Positions 37,194 to 47,657 of a stretch of 64,000 nucleotides of DNA are shown here, in pieces. The notes under the pieces were generated by a model. The model was not told the DNA's origin. It searched no databases and worked only from the letters and a program-made list of their open reading frames with translations. Position 1 is the stretch's first letter; each line of letters opens with the position of its first letter. This DNA is from an uncultured Prevotellaceae bacterium. Its GTDB lineage: Bacteria; Bacteroidota; Bacteroidia; Bacteroidales; Bacteroidaceae. The translations under genes were made by a program, and so were the position numbers. The stretch spans positions 1 to 64,000 of the forward strand of contig CACXYH010000019.1 in NCBI GenBank assembly GCA_902771785.1. Direction: 5' to 3'.

Positions 37194-38789
37194 ATGAAAC
37201 GAATAAGCATATTAATATTCTCACTTATTAGTGTCTTAGTGTTCACGAGTTGCAACGACTACCTGGAGATCTACCCTGAGAACGTGCAGCCTACCGACGA
37301 GTACTGGAGCTCGAAGGAAGAAGTAGACGCCACGCTGAATGCCGGCTACTACTACCTGCGCGAAGCCGTCGAGACCTATCTCATCCCCTGGGGCGAGCTA
37401 CGCGCCGGATGCGTATCGTCGCGCGGAAGCAACACCTTGCAACGCTTTGAAATCAAGCCAACGGAGAAAACGCTGAGCAAGTGGTCGCAGATGTATAAGA
37501 TCGTCAACGCTGCCAACCTCGTACTGAAGAACGGCGAAAAGGCATTGGAGAACGACGACACCTACACACAGGAGGAACTGAACTCGCATCATTGCGAAGC
37601 CTACTGGCTGCGCGCACTGGCCTACTTCTACATTGTACGCAACTGGCGCGACGCCCCGCTGGTCACCGAGCCTTTCGAGACCGACGAGATGACATTCAAC
37701 CTGCCCAAGTCGGGCGAGAAAGAAATCATCGCCCAAATCAAGAACGACCTGCTGAAAGCCATTCAGATGAATGCAGCCAAAGAGAAGTTCAACACCACGT
37801 GGGAGACCAAGGGACGCGCCACCAAGTGGGCCATCTATGCACTGATGACCGACGTCTGCCTTTGGAACCAGGATTTTGACGAGGCCATCACCTATGCCAA
37901 TGCCATCCTGGAAAGTTCATCGACTGCTGCACCGCGCTTCATGTCGACGCCTACGCACACCAGCTGGTTCTCAATGTTCAATCCCGGCAACAGCAATGAA
38001 AGCATCTACGAGGTGCAGTGGTCATACGACAAGCTGAGTGGAGGACAACCCCAGACCAACTCGCTGACCACCTCGTTCGACCCCAGCATAACGGGCTATA
38101 AGTACCAGTATTCTGTGGCCATGCTCGATGAGTTCCGCAACGAATACCGCAGCCTGCGCGAGAGATTCGGTACCGGCATCTTCGACTACGACCAGGCTGT
38201 GCGTACCATGTACGGTGCCTTCATCACCGATGGCAATGCCGACAACTACGAGAATGCAACCAATGCCTACGTATGGAAGTACTACGGTGGTACGAGCTAC
38301 AACACCAAGCGTCTCTCCGTTCAGGATTACGACTGCAACTTCATTATCTATCGCGTGGCCGACATCATGCTGCTCAAGGCCGAAGCGCTCATCATGCGCC
38401 AGTTAGGCAAGAGCGAAGCCGACAACCAGGCCGCCATCGACATCATCAACCAGATTAGGAAGCGCACCAACCTCGACGAGACCGAAGTTGACAGCCATTC
38501 CAGCCTGCAAGACCTGATGCAGAAAGGCATCATGCACGAGCGACTGATGGAATTGTCGGGCGAAGGCAAGGCTTGGTACGACATGCTCCGCATGGGACGC
38601 TACACCGACCCGAGCGGTGAGACCAACTTCAAGGAAATGTTCGTCAACAACGTGGTGACCTACAACAAGGGTGCCAACGAGTCGTGGATTCGTTCAGTAT
38701 TGAGCAACGAGAATGCTTGGTATCTGCCTATCAACGAGAGCGAGATCAGAACCAACGACCTGCTCGAACAGAACCCCTACTACCTCTAA
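37194..38789 (+). CDS. SusD-like surface glycan-binding lipoprotein (first of two)
   Basis: 531 residues with lipoprotein signal (LVFTSC, Cys20). It has the RagB/SusD helical TPR fold: N-terminal YLEIYPENVQPTDEYW, the central AYWLRALAYFYIVRNWRDAPLVTEP, and the C-terminal DIMLLKAEALIMRQLG and HERLMELSGEGKAWYDMLRMGRY. It forms the lid on the SusC barrel encoded 34 bp upstream. Confidence 0.93.
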   Translation: MKRISILIFSLISVLVFTSCNDYLEIYPENVQPTDEYWSSKEEVDATLNAGYYYLREAVETYLIPWGELRAGCVSSRGSNTLQRFEIKPTEKTLSKWSQMYKIVNAANLVLKNGEKALENDDTYTQEELNSHHCEAYWLRALAYFYIVRNWRDAPLVTEPFETDEMTFNLPKSGEKEIIAQIKNDLLKAIQMNAAKEKFNTTWETKGRATKWAIYALMTDVCLWNQDFDEAITYANAILESSSTAAPRFMSTPTHTSWFSMFNPGNSNESIYEVQWSYDKLSGGQPQTNSLTTSFDPSITGYKYQYSVAMLDEFRNEYRSLRERFGTGIFDYDQAVRTMYGAFITDGNADNYENATNAYVWKYYGGTSYNTKRLSVQDYDCNFIIYRVADIMLLKAEALIMRQLGKSEADNQAAIDIINQIRKRTNLDETEVDSHSSLQDLMQKGIMHERLMELSGEGKAWYDMLRMGRYTDPSGETNFKEMFVNNVVTYNKGANESWIRSVLSNENAWYLPINESEIRTNDLLEQNPYYL

Positions 38790-38821
38790 GTAATTAATAA
38801 TTAAACAGGAAAGAAAGAATT

Positions 38822-40630
38822 ATGATTACCAAGAACATAAAACAACTACTCGTAGGATGCCTCACCATCTGTGGCATGGTTGCAGCAACAACCAGTTGCA
38901 CCGACCCTAACGAGGACAGTCTCTTCGTAACACCCACTACCGAAGAGGCCGAAATGGCAGCCACCGACATCCTGGAGCGCGATGCCGACCAGTATAGCCT
39001 TTGGATTGAGTTGCTGAAACATGCCAACTACTATAATGCGCTGAAGGACGGCTCTGCAAATGCAACGGTATTCTGTCCTACCAACGAAGCCATTCAGGAG
39101 TTTCTGAAGGAGCAGGGCGTCAGCTCGGTCAGCGAGCTACCCGTAGACTATGCAAAGTCTGTCGTACGCGTACATATTATAAACAATAAGCAGTACACCG
39201 ACACCCAGATTGACAACTATGCCAATCAGGGACGAGCCTATGTCGAACGAGGCATCGAGTTGCCCGACACCACCCTGCTGGGCACGAACCTAACCGTTCG
39301 CTACGGCTACATCGAGACCAACGTCGACGACGTGGAACGTCACGATGACATCGTGTTCTCCGAAGACTCCATCTTCATCAACAACCAGGCCAAGCTGGGA
39401 CGGTTTACTGCCATCACCTGCGCCAATGCCGTGCTCTTCACCCTCGACGATGTCATTCAGCCGCTCGTGGAGAGTATCATGGACAAGCTCGATGCTGATA
39501 CTGAGACCTATTCGATATTTGCTGCCGCCATTCACGACTGCGGCTACGACTCCATCGCCAGCCTCGTAAGCAGCATCACTTACACACTGACCGGAACGGT
39601 GGTAACCAACCACAACTTCACCTGTCTGGCAGTTCCCGACTACGTCTATCAGGCAGCAGGCATCAACGATGTTGCTTCACTGAAGAGCTACCTGAGCACC
39701 CACGCCACTGGCGAGGATGCAGACCTGTCGAACTACATCAAGTACCACTTCCTGCCACGTTCCTACACGAAGGAAGAACTGCTGTCGTACGAAAGCAGCG
39801 ACCCTGAAGCCGATGAAGAGACGCTCATCTACGACACCCAGTTCAAGGGACAGGCCATCACCATAAGCAGGAAGGCGGGCGCCGACTATCTGAACAACGA
39901 AATTCCCATCGTTCGCAGCAACATTCAGGCTCGCAATGGCATCATCCACCGTGTGGGTGCGGTCATGCCCGTGTTCCACCCCACCCCAGTGCGCGTGGTA
40001 TGGGACTTCCTGAACTCGCCCGACATCATCTCGTTCGTCAACGGCTATGGAGCTGCCAATAATCTGGGCAACATCTTCTCATCGCCCCTTGACGCAACGA
40101 TGCGCGACGTAGACCTCTCAGAAGACTACTTCGACGGAAACTACGGCACCATCACCTCATTCAAATATCTGGCCAATGAGACGAAAGCGCGTATCAACAC
40201 CTATCGCCGAGTGGGCTATAAGAAAGACGCCCTTTCCGGAACCAAAGCGCAGTATGGAGCCTACATGAACAACTTCATGATTCTGAATCTTGGCTTTGCC
40301 GGATGGATACAATTCACCACGCCCACCATCATTGCCGGTAAGTACAAGATTGTGCTTCACTACTGCAAGGACATCAACCACAACAACTTCATCAACAGTG
40401 GTTCTCTCACACGCTTCGACCTCGACGACCGTTCAGCCATGGTCTACCTCTACAAGGGAATGGGACGTCTGCCCCGCTACCAATTGGGCGAAGCTACCAT
40501 CATGGGAGCTGCAGAGTTTGAAGGCTCTGGCAGTCACACGTTCAAAATCACGCTGATGGATACTGAGGCCAAGAACAACTCCAACTATCACCTGTCGATT
40601 GACTATCTGGAGTTTGTCCCCATTCAATGA
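38822..40630 (+). CDS. FAS1-domain surface lipoprotein (second of three)
   Basis: 602 residues, lipobox ATTSC with Cys26. FAS1 domain 1 spans about 55-200 (QYSLWIELLKHANYYNAL ... ATVFCPTNEAIQEFL). Domain 2 spans about 225-390 (TYSIFAAAIHDCGYDSI ... YIKYHFLPRSYTKEELL). The remaining about 190 residues are beta-rich and may form a binding module. It follows the first SusD by 32 bp in the same operon, where classic Sus loci encode SusE/SusF glycan-binding proteins, so a surface binding role is inferred. Confidence 0.8.
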   Translation: MITKNIKQLLVGCLTICGMVAATTSCTDPNEDSLFVTPTTEEAEMAATDILERDADQYSLWIELLKHANYYNALKDGSANATVFCPTNEAIQEFLKEQGVSSVSELPVDYAKSVVRVHIINNKQYTDTQIDNYANQGRAYVERGIELPDTTLLGTNLTVRYGYIETNVDDVERHDDIVFSEDSIFINNQAKLGRFTAITCANAVLFTLDDVIQPLVESIMDKLDADTETYSIFAAAIHDCGYDSIASLVSSITYTLTGTVVTNHNFTCLAVPDYVYQAAGINDVASLKSYLSTHATGEDADLSNYIKYHFLPRSYTKEELLSYESSDPEADEETLIYDTQFKGQAITISRKAGADYLNNEIPIVRSNIQARNGIIHRVGAVMPVFHPTPVRVVWDFLNSPDIISFVNGYGAANNLGNIFSSPLDATMRDVDLSEDYFDGNYGTITSFKYLANETKARINTYRRVGYKKDALSGTKAQYGAYMNNFMILNLGFAGWIQFTTPTIIAGKYKIVLHYCKDINHNNFINSGSLTRFDLDDRSAMVYLYKGMGRLPRYQLGEATIMGAAEFEGSGSHTFKITLMDTEAKNNSNYHLSIDYLEFVPIQ

Positions 40631-40656
40631 GTACAACCATTTAATATCAAACAAAT

Positions 40657-42474
40657 ATGATGATGACAAACAAGATAAAGCATATCATGATCTGCTGTCT
40701 CGCAGGCTGCGGCTTATCGGCTGCCCTCACTGCCTGCTCTGACTGGAGCGACCACTACGATGAAGCCGCCATCGCAACGCAGCAGATAGAAGTATACGGC
40801 GGAGACATCGTGAGCTACATGCGCACGACTTCCGAGCTTTCCCAGATTTCCAATCTGTTTGAACAGGCAGGGATTTACGACAACACCACCGCCGACAAGC
40901 AATACACATTCGTTGTATGCGACAACAACGTGTTCGGACAAGGCAGTGCAGACATTAGCGACCGCACACTCTTTGCACGCTATTCTGTATCTGACGCTGC
41001 TGTGACTCCCAGCGAGCTGGTCGATGGCTTCGGCATCAACAACCGTGCAGGCAAGACCATTTGGATCTATGGTAACGGCAGTCAAGTGAAGATTGATAAT
41101 TTCAACATCACGAAAACCGTCAAGACCCAAAACGGATACATCTACTACATCGATGGCGTAATGCCCGTTCGCCAGTCGGTCTACGAATACCTGAATGCGC
41201 TGGGCGACGACTACAGCACCTTCAAGCAACTGGTGAGGAACTACGAGGAGCGCGTCTTCGACCGTGAGCACAGTGCCGAGATAGGCATCAACCAAGCTGG
41301 TGAAACGGTCTACGACACCGTGTGGGTCACGCGTAACTCCCTGATGGACCGCTACACGAATAACGGTGTAAACTATTGGAACATGCGCGACGAGAACTAT
41401 GTAACCACCGTCTTCATCCCCACGAACGCTCAGATTGAGAATGCTATCAGAAGTGCACTCGACAGCATTCCCCAATGGATTAACCGCCCCTCGACCGATG
41501 CCGACCGCGCCAAGTTTGAGGAATGGATTGTTCGCGCCTGCTTCTCCAACAACCGACTGGAAGCAGACGAAGTGAATGCTTCGGCTCCCGACTTCAAAAG
41601 CGTTGACGGTTATCGCATGGTCATCGACGAGGTGGCCGACGAGACCACCTATAAGGCTGCCGACGAAACATGGTGGCGGCCCAGCGTCCAGACAGTCGAT
41701 GCTGCCAACCGCGTGAACCTCAGCAATGGCTACGCCTACTTCTGCACCAATCTGAAGATTCCCAACCACGTCATTATCTACCGCGTAAAGACACGCTTCT
41801 ATCAGATTTGGAATGCACGTAACATGCGAAACGACGAAGCAACCATGCGCAAGTACTTCAACTGGATTAACCTCGACGGCTTCGCAACCTCCGTGTCAAC
41901 GCTTGGCTCCTACGACGCCCTGTCGCAGTACGGTTGGCCCATCATCGACTACAACCTGCTTTCGGCCTGTCCTACGGAAGAGGCAGTAACCGATTCGCTG
42001 GTCTGCGGCGTTGAATACAGCGGTCTCATCTATGACCCTGAAACCGACGAGGCGCTGGAGTGCCGTCTGCCAGCAGGCGAGTATTTCCTGCGCATGGGCT
42101 TCGACCGTAACTCTATCTACATGCTGAACTTCTACTTCAACGACTCGCTCGTGACCTCTAACCTGAAGTCGGGCAGCATGAATGCCGACCGTATTGCCAA
42201 CGACATCCCCGTGTATGGCATTCAGGCCCCGGGCTATCCTGAGGGTTATGACCCGCAAGTGTGGATTGAATACGACAACAACGCTGCAGCCTACGACACC
42301 GATGGCTACACCGTAGGAATCGTCACCTTGAAAGAGAACGGACCATTCCGCATTCGTGTAGAGTCTGAAGACATGGGCTACAGATACAAACGCACGGAAC
42401 CGGGCGACGGCAGCAACTACGGCCAGATGCTCATGTACCACTGGTGCCTGCGCCCCACACATAACAACTACTAA
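40657..42474 (+). CDS. FAS1-like surface lipoprotein (third of three)
   Basis: 605 residues, lipobox LTAC with Cys27. The N-terminal half resembles FAS1 (DIVSYMRTTSELSQISNLFEQAGIYDN ... YTFVVCDNNVF), with a second copy further on (VYEYLNALGDDYSTFKQLV ... TTVFIPTNAQIENAI). The C-terminal about 200 residues resemble the end of the preceding lipoprotein in place and size. It lies 26 bp after that gene and 30 bp before the second SusC. FAS1 assignment is weaker than for the other two. Confidence 0.72.
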   Translation: MMMTNKIKHIMICCLAGCGLSAALTACSDWSDHYDEAAIATQQIEVYGGDIVSYMRTTSELSQISNLFEQAGIYDNTTADKQYTFVVCDNNVFGQGSADISDRTLFARYSVSDAAVTPSELVDGFGINNRAGKTIWIYGNGSQVKIDNFNITKTVKTQNGYIYYIDGVMPVRQSVYEYLNALGDDYSTFKQLVRNYEERVFDREHSAEIGINQAGETVYDTVWVTRNSLMDRYTNNGVNYWNMRDENYVTTVFIPTNAQIENAIRSALDSIPQWINRPSTDADRAKFEEWIVRACFSNNRLEADEVNASAPDFKSVDGYRMVIDEVADETTYKAADETWWRPSVQTVDAANRVNLSNGYAYFCTNLKIPNHVIIYRVKTRFYQIWNARNMRNDEATMRKYFNWINLDGFATSVSTLGSYDALSQYGWPIIDYNLLSACPTEEAVTDSLVCGVEYSGLIYDPETDEALECRLPAGEYFLRMGFDRNSIYMLNFYFNDSLVTSNLKSGSMNADRIANDIPVYGIQAPGYPEGYDPQVWIEYDNNAAAYDTDGYTVGIVTLKENGPFRIRVESEDMGYRYKRTEPGDGSNYGQMLMYHWCLRPTHNNY

Positions 42475-42504
42475 TACATGCACCTCTTAACAGAATAAGC
42501 ATAT

Positions 42505-45500
42505 ATGATAAAAAGACTATATATCCTGCTGGCAGCTGGCCTGATGACCACTGCTGTTTCAGCACAAGGCACCATCGTAAAGTCGCAGGTGAAGGCCACG
42601 AACGGGCAGCCTATTTCTGGCGCCATCATCACTATCGTAGGCGAAAAGAACTCTGTGCTTTCAGACCAGAACGGAGCCTTTGAGATTAACACCAGCGACA
42701 AGGATGCACTTGTCAGTATTAAGGCCGAAGGCTATTACGACCGCTCCGTACCCCTTCGACTTCTCCAGAAGAAGAATGGCAACAGCTCGTTCGAAATCAC
42801 GCTCACCCCTCAACAGGAAGCACTCTACAATGGTAAGGCAGAGACGTCATACGCCACCCAGTCGCGAGATGTACGTTCAGCAACCATTTCTGGCATAGAA
42901 AACAAAGACTTCAGCCAGAAGCTGTCGGTGGCTGCCGCCACACGCGACCAAGTAGCTGGTCTGCAGGTGATTGAGAAGAGCGGTATGCCTGGTGAAGGTA
43001 CCTATATGAACATACGCGGCATCCACTCGTTCGTTGCCGACAATGCACCGCTCATCGTGATTAACGGCATACCCTACATGGGGCAGAACGAGGTGTCAGG
43101 CATCATCAATGGCTATTCGCGCGACCTGCTCTTTGGCTATTCGCCTAAAGACATCCGCAGCATTACAGTCCTGAAGGGAGCCGACGCTGCCATGTATGGC
43201 TCATTAGGCAGCAACGGCGTGATCATGATTGAGACGCAACAGGCAACGAGCGACAACCTGGAGACCCGCATCTCCTTCAGTGGCCAATATGGTTTGAACC
43301 TGAAGAACTCGTCGCTTCCCATGCTCAACGCAGCCCAGTATCGTAACTACCTGAGCGACATCGGCATGAGCGTCTACCCGTCGCTCACCGCCCTTACTGC
43401 CGACTATCCTTTCATTGCCAACGGACAGAACAACTACAGCTATCTCTTCAATGAAGACACCGACTGGATGAAGGAAATCCAGAAGAATGGCTTCCAGACA
43501 GAAAACATCTTCCGCGTAGAAGGAGGTGATGAAATCGCCAAGTACAACATCTCCTTCGGCTACACTGGCAACAGGGGAACACTCCGCAACACCAGCAGCG
43601 ACCGCTATCATACGCTTATCAGTAGCGACGTGATGGTAAGCCGTAAGGTAGACATCACAGCCAACGTAGGTCTGGCCTATGTCACCAGCGACCTGCAGAA
43701 CGTAGGCATGCGTCCTGAGGTGAACCCGCTGATGGCAGCCTATCGCAGCATGCCTCAAGTAGGAGCCTTCGCCAAGCAGACCGACGGCTCGGTGCTGAGC
43801 ACCTATGCAAAATATGACGTGTGGCAGGTGAACGCCATTCCCTTCACGGCCTACAACAACGTGAGCAACCCGCTGGCACTGGTCAATACTGCCGAGGGTG
43901 CCGACAAGATCTATGACGCCAATGCCGGAATCGGACTGAACTATAAGGCCAATGACTACCTGAAGCTGTCGGCTCTTATCAATCTGTACTACAACTACAC
44001 CGAAGAGACCATGTTCATTCCGGGTGTCAGCAACCAGGCCATCATTCCCCAGATTTTTGGAACAGGTCGCAACCAGGTGAGCAATGGTGTTATCCGTCAG
44101 CTCATGAACACCTATCAGTTGCAGGCACAATACAACCGCATCTTCAATAAAGTCCACGAGTTCAACGCCATGGCTTCGGCTCGCGCCATGACCCGCAATG
44201 TGGAGTACGACTGGTCTACCGGCTACAACACGGCCAACGACTACAACCGCACGCTCGACGTGACTAACGATGAGAAGACCTCAACGGGCGACAACCTGGA
44301 GTGGAACTACATGGGCTTTAATCTGCATGCCGACTACATCTGGAACCGCATTCTGCGCGGACAAGTGGGTCTGGCTGTCGACGGTACCAGCATCAGCGGT
44401 GCCGATGCTGCCCGCTTCGGTTTCTTCCCGTCAGCTGGAGTCACCTTCATGATGGCCAACACAGGCGTGCTGCCCTCTTGCTTCAATCGTCTGAACTTTT
44501 CGGTCGAAGCCAGCCTTTCGGGTAACAGCCGCTTCTCGAGCAACTACGGCAAGAACTACTACGTGAGTGGTGTGTTCAGTGAGTATGGTATCGGAACCAT
44601 TACCCGTGCCAACATGCCCAACACCAAGCTCACGTGGGAGAAGAAACGTCAGCTTGACTTCGGCATCGACGCCTCTCTGCTGAAGGGACGACTTGACGTA
44701 GGCATCAGCGCCTATATCAACGAGAGCTACGACCTGCTGCTCAACAGTGGTGTTTCGGCCGTCTATGGCTCGACTGACTATTATGAGAACATGGGTAAGA
44801 TTTCCGGCCACGGCGTTGAAGTGTCCTTCCGTCTTGCCCCCATCATGACGCGCGACTTCGACCTCATCATCGCTGGCAACATCACCAACCTGAAGAGCAC
44901 CGTGAAGTCGCTGGGAGGTCCTGAGCGCAACCTCATCAAGTACACAGGCTATAATGGCGACGATGCTCAAATGCTCATGGCTGTCGACCAAACGCCCTAT
45001 AAGTTCTATGGCTATCTCACCGATGGTATTTATGCCACTACTGCCGAGGCTCTGGCCGACGGTCTGGTCAACAGCAGCGGCATTGCCTACCAGGCAGGCG
45101 ACGTACGCTTTGTCGACCTGAACGAAGACGGAATCATCAACGATGCCGACAAGACCACGCTGGGCAGCGCCCTGCCTTCGGTCTTCGGCGGACTGAACCT
45201 CATGCTTCGCTACAAGAAGATTACGCTCGATGCCAATTTCGGCTATAGCTTGGGCAACCGCCTCTACAATGCTACTCGCCGCGATGCCGAGTCGATGTCA
45301 ACTTTCTACAACCAGACCACATCGGTACTGAACCGCTGGCAGGTGGAGGGACAGCAGACCTCCATGCCGCGTGCCAACTATGGCGACGCCATCGGCAACA
45401 ACCTCTTCAGCGACCGCTGGATTGAGGATGGCGACTACCTGAAACTGCGCTCAGTGAAGCTCAGCTATGCGTTCGACAAGCTCTTCTCGTTCGTCCGTTC

Positions 45501-45663
45501 GGGCAATGTGTTCGTAGCTGCCGAGAATCTGTTCACGATTACCCGCTATCTGGGCGGAGACCCCGAGTTTGCCTATAGCTACGACGAGCGTCTGCGCGGC
45601 TTCGATTACGCCAAGACCACGCTGCCCGTCACCCTCAAGGTGGGCTTCAACCTGAACTTCTAA
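42505..45663 (+). CDS. SusC-like TonB-dependent oligosaccharide transporter (second of two)
   Basis: 1052 residues. Signal peptide MIKRLYILLAAGLMTTAVSAQ, an N-terminal regulatory-like domain that is more diverged than in the first SusC, plug motifs MNIRGIHSFVADNAPLIVINGIPY and ITVLKGADAAMYGSLGSNGVIMIETQ, and a barrel ending in NLNF. It is paired with the SusD gene 36 bp downstream. The divergence between the two SusCs suggests that they take up different pectin fragments. Confidence 0.92.
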   Translation: MIKRLYILLAAGLMTTAVSAQGTIVKSQVKATNGQPISGAIITIVGEKNSVLSDQNGAFEINTSDKDALVSIKAEGYYDRSVPLRLLQKKNGNSSFEITLTPQQEALYNGKAETSYATQSRDVRSATISGIENKDFSQKLSVAAATRDQVAGLQVIEKSGMPGEGTYMNIRGIHSFVADNAPLIVINGIPYMGQNEVSGIINGYSRDLLFGYSPKDIRSITVLKGADAAMYGSLGSNGVIMIETQQATSDNLETRISFSGQYGLNLKNSSLPMLNAAQYRNYLSDIGMSVYPSLTALTADYPFIANGQNNYSYLFNEDTDWMKEIQKNGFQTENIFRVEGGDEIAKYNISFGYTGNRGTLRNTSSDRYHTLISSDVMVSRKVDITANVGLAYVTSDLQNVGMRPEVNPLMAAYRSMPQVGAFAKQTDGSVLSTYAKYDVWQVNAIPFTAYNNVSNPLALVNTAEGADKIYDANAGIGLNYKANDYLKLSALINLYYNYTEETMFIPGVSNQAIIPQIFGTGRNQVSNGVIRQLMNTYQLQAQYNRIFNKVHEFNAMASARAMTRNVEYDWSTGYNTANDYNRTLDVTNDEKTSTGDNLEWNYMGFNLHADYIWNRILRGQVGLAVDGTSISGADAARFGFFPSAGVTFMMANTGVLPSCFNRLNFSVEASLSGNSRFSSNYGKNYYVSGVFSEYGIGTITRANMPNTKLTWEKKRQLDFGIDASLLKGRLDVGISAYINESYDLLLNSGVSAVYGSTDYYENMGKISGHGVEVSFRLAPIMTRDFDLIIAGNITNLKSTVKSLGGPERNLIKYTGYNGDDAQMLMAVDQTPYKFYGYLTDGIYATTAEALADGLVNSSGIAYQAGDVRFVDLNEDGIINDADKTTLGSALPSVFGGLNLMLRYKKITLDANFGYSLGNRLYNATRRDAESMSTFYNQTTSVLNRWQVEGQQTSMPRANYGDAIGNNLFSDRWIEDGDYLKLRSVKLSYAFDKLFSFVRSGNVFVAAENLFTITRYLGGDPEFAYSYDERLRGFDYAKTTLPVTLKVGFNLNF

Positions 45664-45699
45664 CGAATTGATAATTGACAATTGATAATTGAAACGATT

Positions 45700-47640
45700 A
45701 TGAAGACCAAAAGCATAAAGACATTCCTCGCAGCCAGTCTGGTGAGCTGTGGCCTGACAGCTGCCTTCACTTCCTGCTCCGACTTCTTCGAGACTGATCC
45801 TAACAACATCATCAACGAGAAGGACTATATCGACAAGGAAGACGAAATATACAAGGGCATGCTGGGCATTCTGAACAAAGTGCAGGAAGCAGGTGACCAC
45901 GCCATCTGGCTTACAGACACTCGCGCTAACATCTTGGAAACCACCGAGAATGCTCCCGACGACCTGAAGCGCATCTACAACTACGAGTCGACCGACGGCA
46001 ACCCTTACGCCGACCCCACGTGCTACTATGCCATCATCATTGCCTGCAACGACTACATCAACAAGATGGGGCAGTTCCACCACGAGCGTAAAGGAGCCAT
46101 CAGCGAAGAGGCCGAGAGTCACATCATTCCCATGCTCAGCTGCACACTGCGCATCAAGGCATGGGCATACCTCATGCTGGGACGCATCTATGGCCAGGCC
46201 TACTGGTTCGACGACCCGCTCATAGAGAAGAAGGAACTCGACGACACCAGCGTGTTCACCAAATGCGACATGAAGACGCTGGCCGAGAAAGCCATCCAAC
46301 TGCTGACTACCGGCATCGACGTCGACGGCATGCACATCGCACCCGACCTCGATATGTATTGGTACGAATGGCTCGACCCGGAAAACAAGGAAATGTCGCC
46401 CTACATCACCTGGCAGTACATGACCCCACCGGCCATGATTATGAAGATGGAGTTCATGTCGTGGCTCTGCAACTACCTCAGCGAGGATGCAGCACGCCCC
46501 TACTGGACTGAAATCCGCAACACCATTCTCGACTACATCTACTCCATCCACAGCTATCCGTTTGGTGGCGAAGAGACCAACTATCCCAGCTTCCCCCTGC
46601 CCGGCTTCGTGCTCTATGGTAGCGACAACGGTCGTAACATCGACGACTGGCGCTATGCCGCCTCGCAGGTCTATCAGCTCAACGTGGAGCTGTCTGCCGG
46701 TATACGTCAGCAGTGGTACTCTTATGTAGACCTCTTTGCAACCGAAGGCGTGGGTCTGAAGACACAGGCCATCAGCGGAATCATGTACAACTACGAGCAG
46801 CACCAGCGCAATCGCATCGTACAGTACCTCTGCCCTGAATATCCCAGCGACGATGCTTTCTATCTGCGTCCCTCTACTTACGGCAAAGAGCTCTACAACG
46901 ACTACGACATCCGCAGCATCGAGCAGCAAATCGTCATGTCGAACCTTGGCGGACAGGATTGCGTGTCGAAGTATTACTACAAGCGCTATCACACGAACGT
47001 ACAGGGTGCCGTCACTGGCTATCAGTATGGCACATGGGGCTACATCGGCGACGGTTCTACGCTCTTCAAGATCGAGCCTACGATTCCCACCTTCCGTGGT
47101 CATGACTTCCACTTCCTGCTGGCTGAAGCCGAGACACACCTGGGACATTTCGAGGTGGCACGCTGCATCCTGAACAATGGTCTGGGCAACCGTTTCCCCG
47201 ACCACGTATTGCCCGACGACACCGAATACTGGTATCCCAAGTATGCTTCGTGGATTGGCGGTGGCGGTTTCGACCTGAGCAATCCCAACTATGCAGCCCG
47301 TGGCAGCGCCAACACAGGAATTGCCGGTGCCGCCCGCGGAACCATGCACGACCTTCCCCTGCCTGAGGAGACTAACCTCACCGAGGAGCAGCTGAAGGAA
47401 ATGTACGACTGGGCCATTGCCGACGAATATCTGAAGGAATATCTGGCCGAAGGCAAGGCTTACAGCTACCTCTGCAAGATGGCCGATCGCTGGAGCAATG
47501 GCGGACGCGGCAACCGCGCTGCAGCCTGCGACAGCGTAATTGCCCGCATCGCACCCAAGTATCCCGCTGGCACACAGTCGAAAGTGAGCCGTAGCATCAA
47601 TACCGACGGCTACTTCATCAAGTGGGATTTGAAAGACTAA
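45700..47640 (+). CDS. SusD-like surface glycan-binding lipoprotein (second of two)
   Basis: About 646 residues from MKTKSIKTFLAASLVSCGLTAAFTSC at 45700 (Cys26 lipobox); the frame is open six codons upstream. It is about 115 residues longer than the first SusD. RagB/SusD features are the N-terminal SDFFETDPNNIINEKDY, the central LRIKAWAYLMLGRIYGQAYWFDDPL, FHFLLAEAETHLGHFEVA, and the C-terminal DEYLKEYLAEGKAYSYLCKMADRW. It is the last gene of the uptake operon; a 22-bp-period array containing two perfect hairpins begins 18 nt after its stop. Confidence 0.9.
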   Translation: MKTKSIKTFLAASLVSCGLTAAFTSCSDFFETDPNNIINEKDYIDKEDEIYKGMLGILNKVQEAGDHAIWLTDTRANILETTENAPDDLKRIYNYESTDGNPYADPTCYYAIIIACNDYINKMGQFHHERKGAISEEAESHIIPMLSCTLRIKAWAYLMLGRIYGQAYWFDDPLIEKKELDDTSVFTKCDMKTLAEKAIQLLTTGIDVDGMHIAPDLDMYWYEWLDPENKEMSPYITWQYMTPPAMIMKMEFMSWLCNYLSEDAARPYWTEIRNTILDYIYSIHSYPFGGEETNYPSFPLPGFVLYGSDNGRNIDDWRYAASQVYQLNVELSAGIRQQWYSYVDLFATEGVGLKTQAISGIMYNYEQHQRNRIVQYLCPEYPSDDAFYLRPSTYGKELYNDYDIRSIEQQIVMSNLGGQDCVSKYYYKRYHTNVQGAVTGYQYGTWGYIGDGSTLFKIEPTIPTFRGHDFHFLLAEAETHLGHFEVARCILNNGLGNRFPDHVLPDDTEYWYPKYASWIGGGGFDLSNPNYAARGSANTGIAGAARGTMHDLPLPEETNLTEEQLKEMYDWAIADEYLKEYLAEGKAYSYLCKMADRWSNGGRGNRAAACDSVIARIAPKYPAGTQSKVSRSINTDGYFIKWDLKD

Positions 47641-47657
47641 TTCCCCCACTCCATCAT

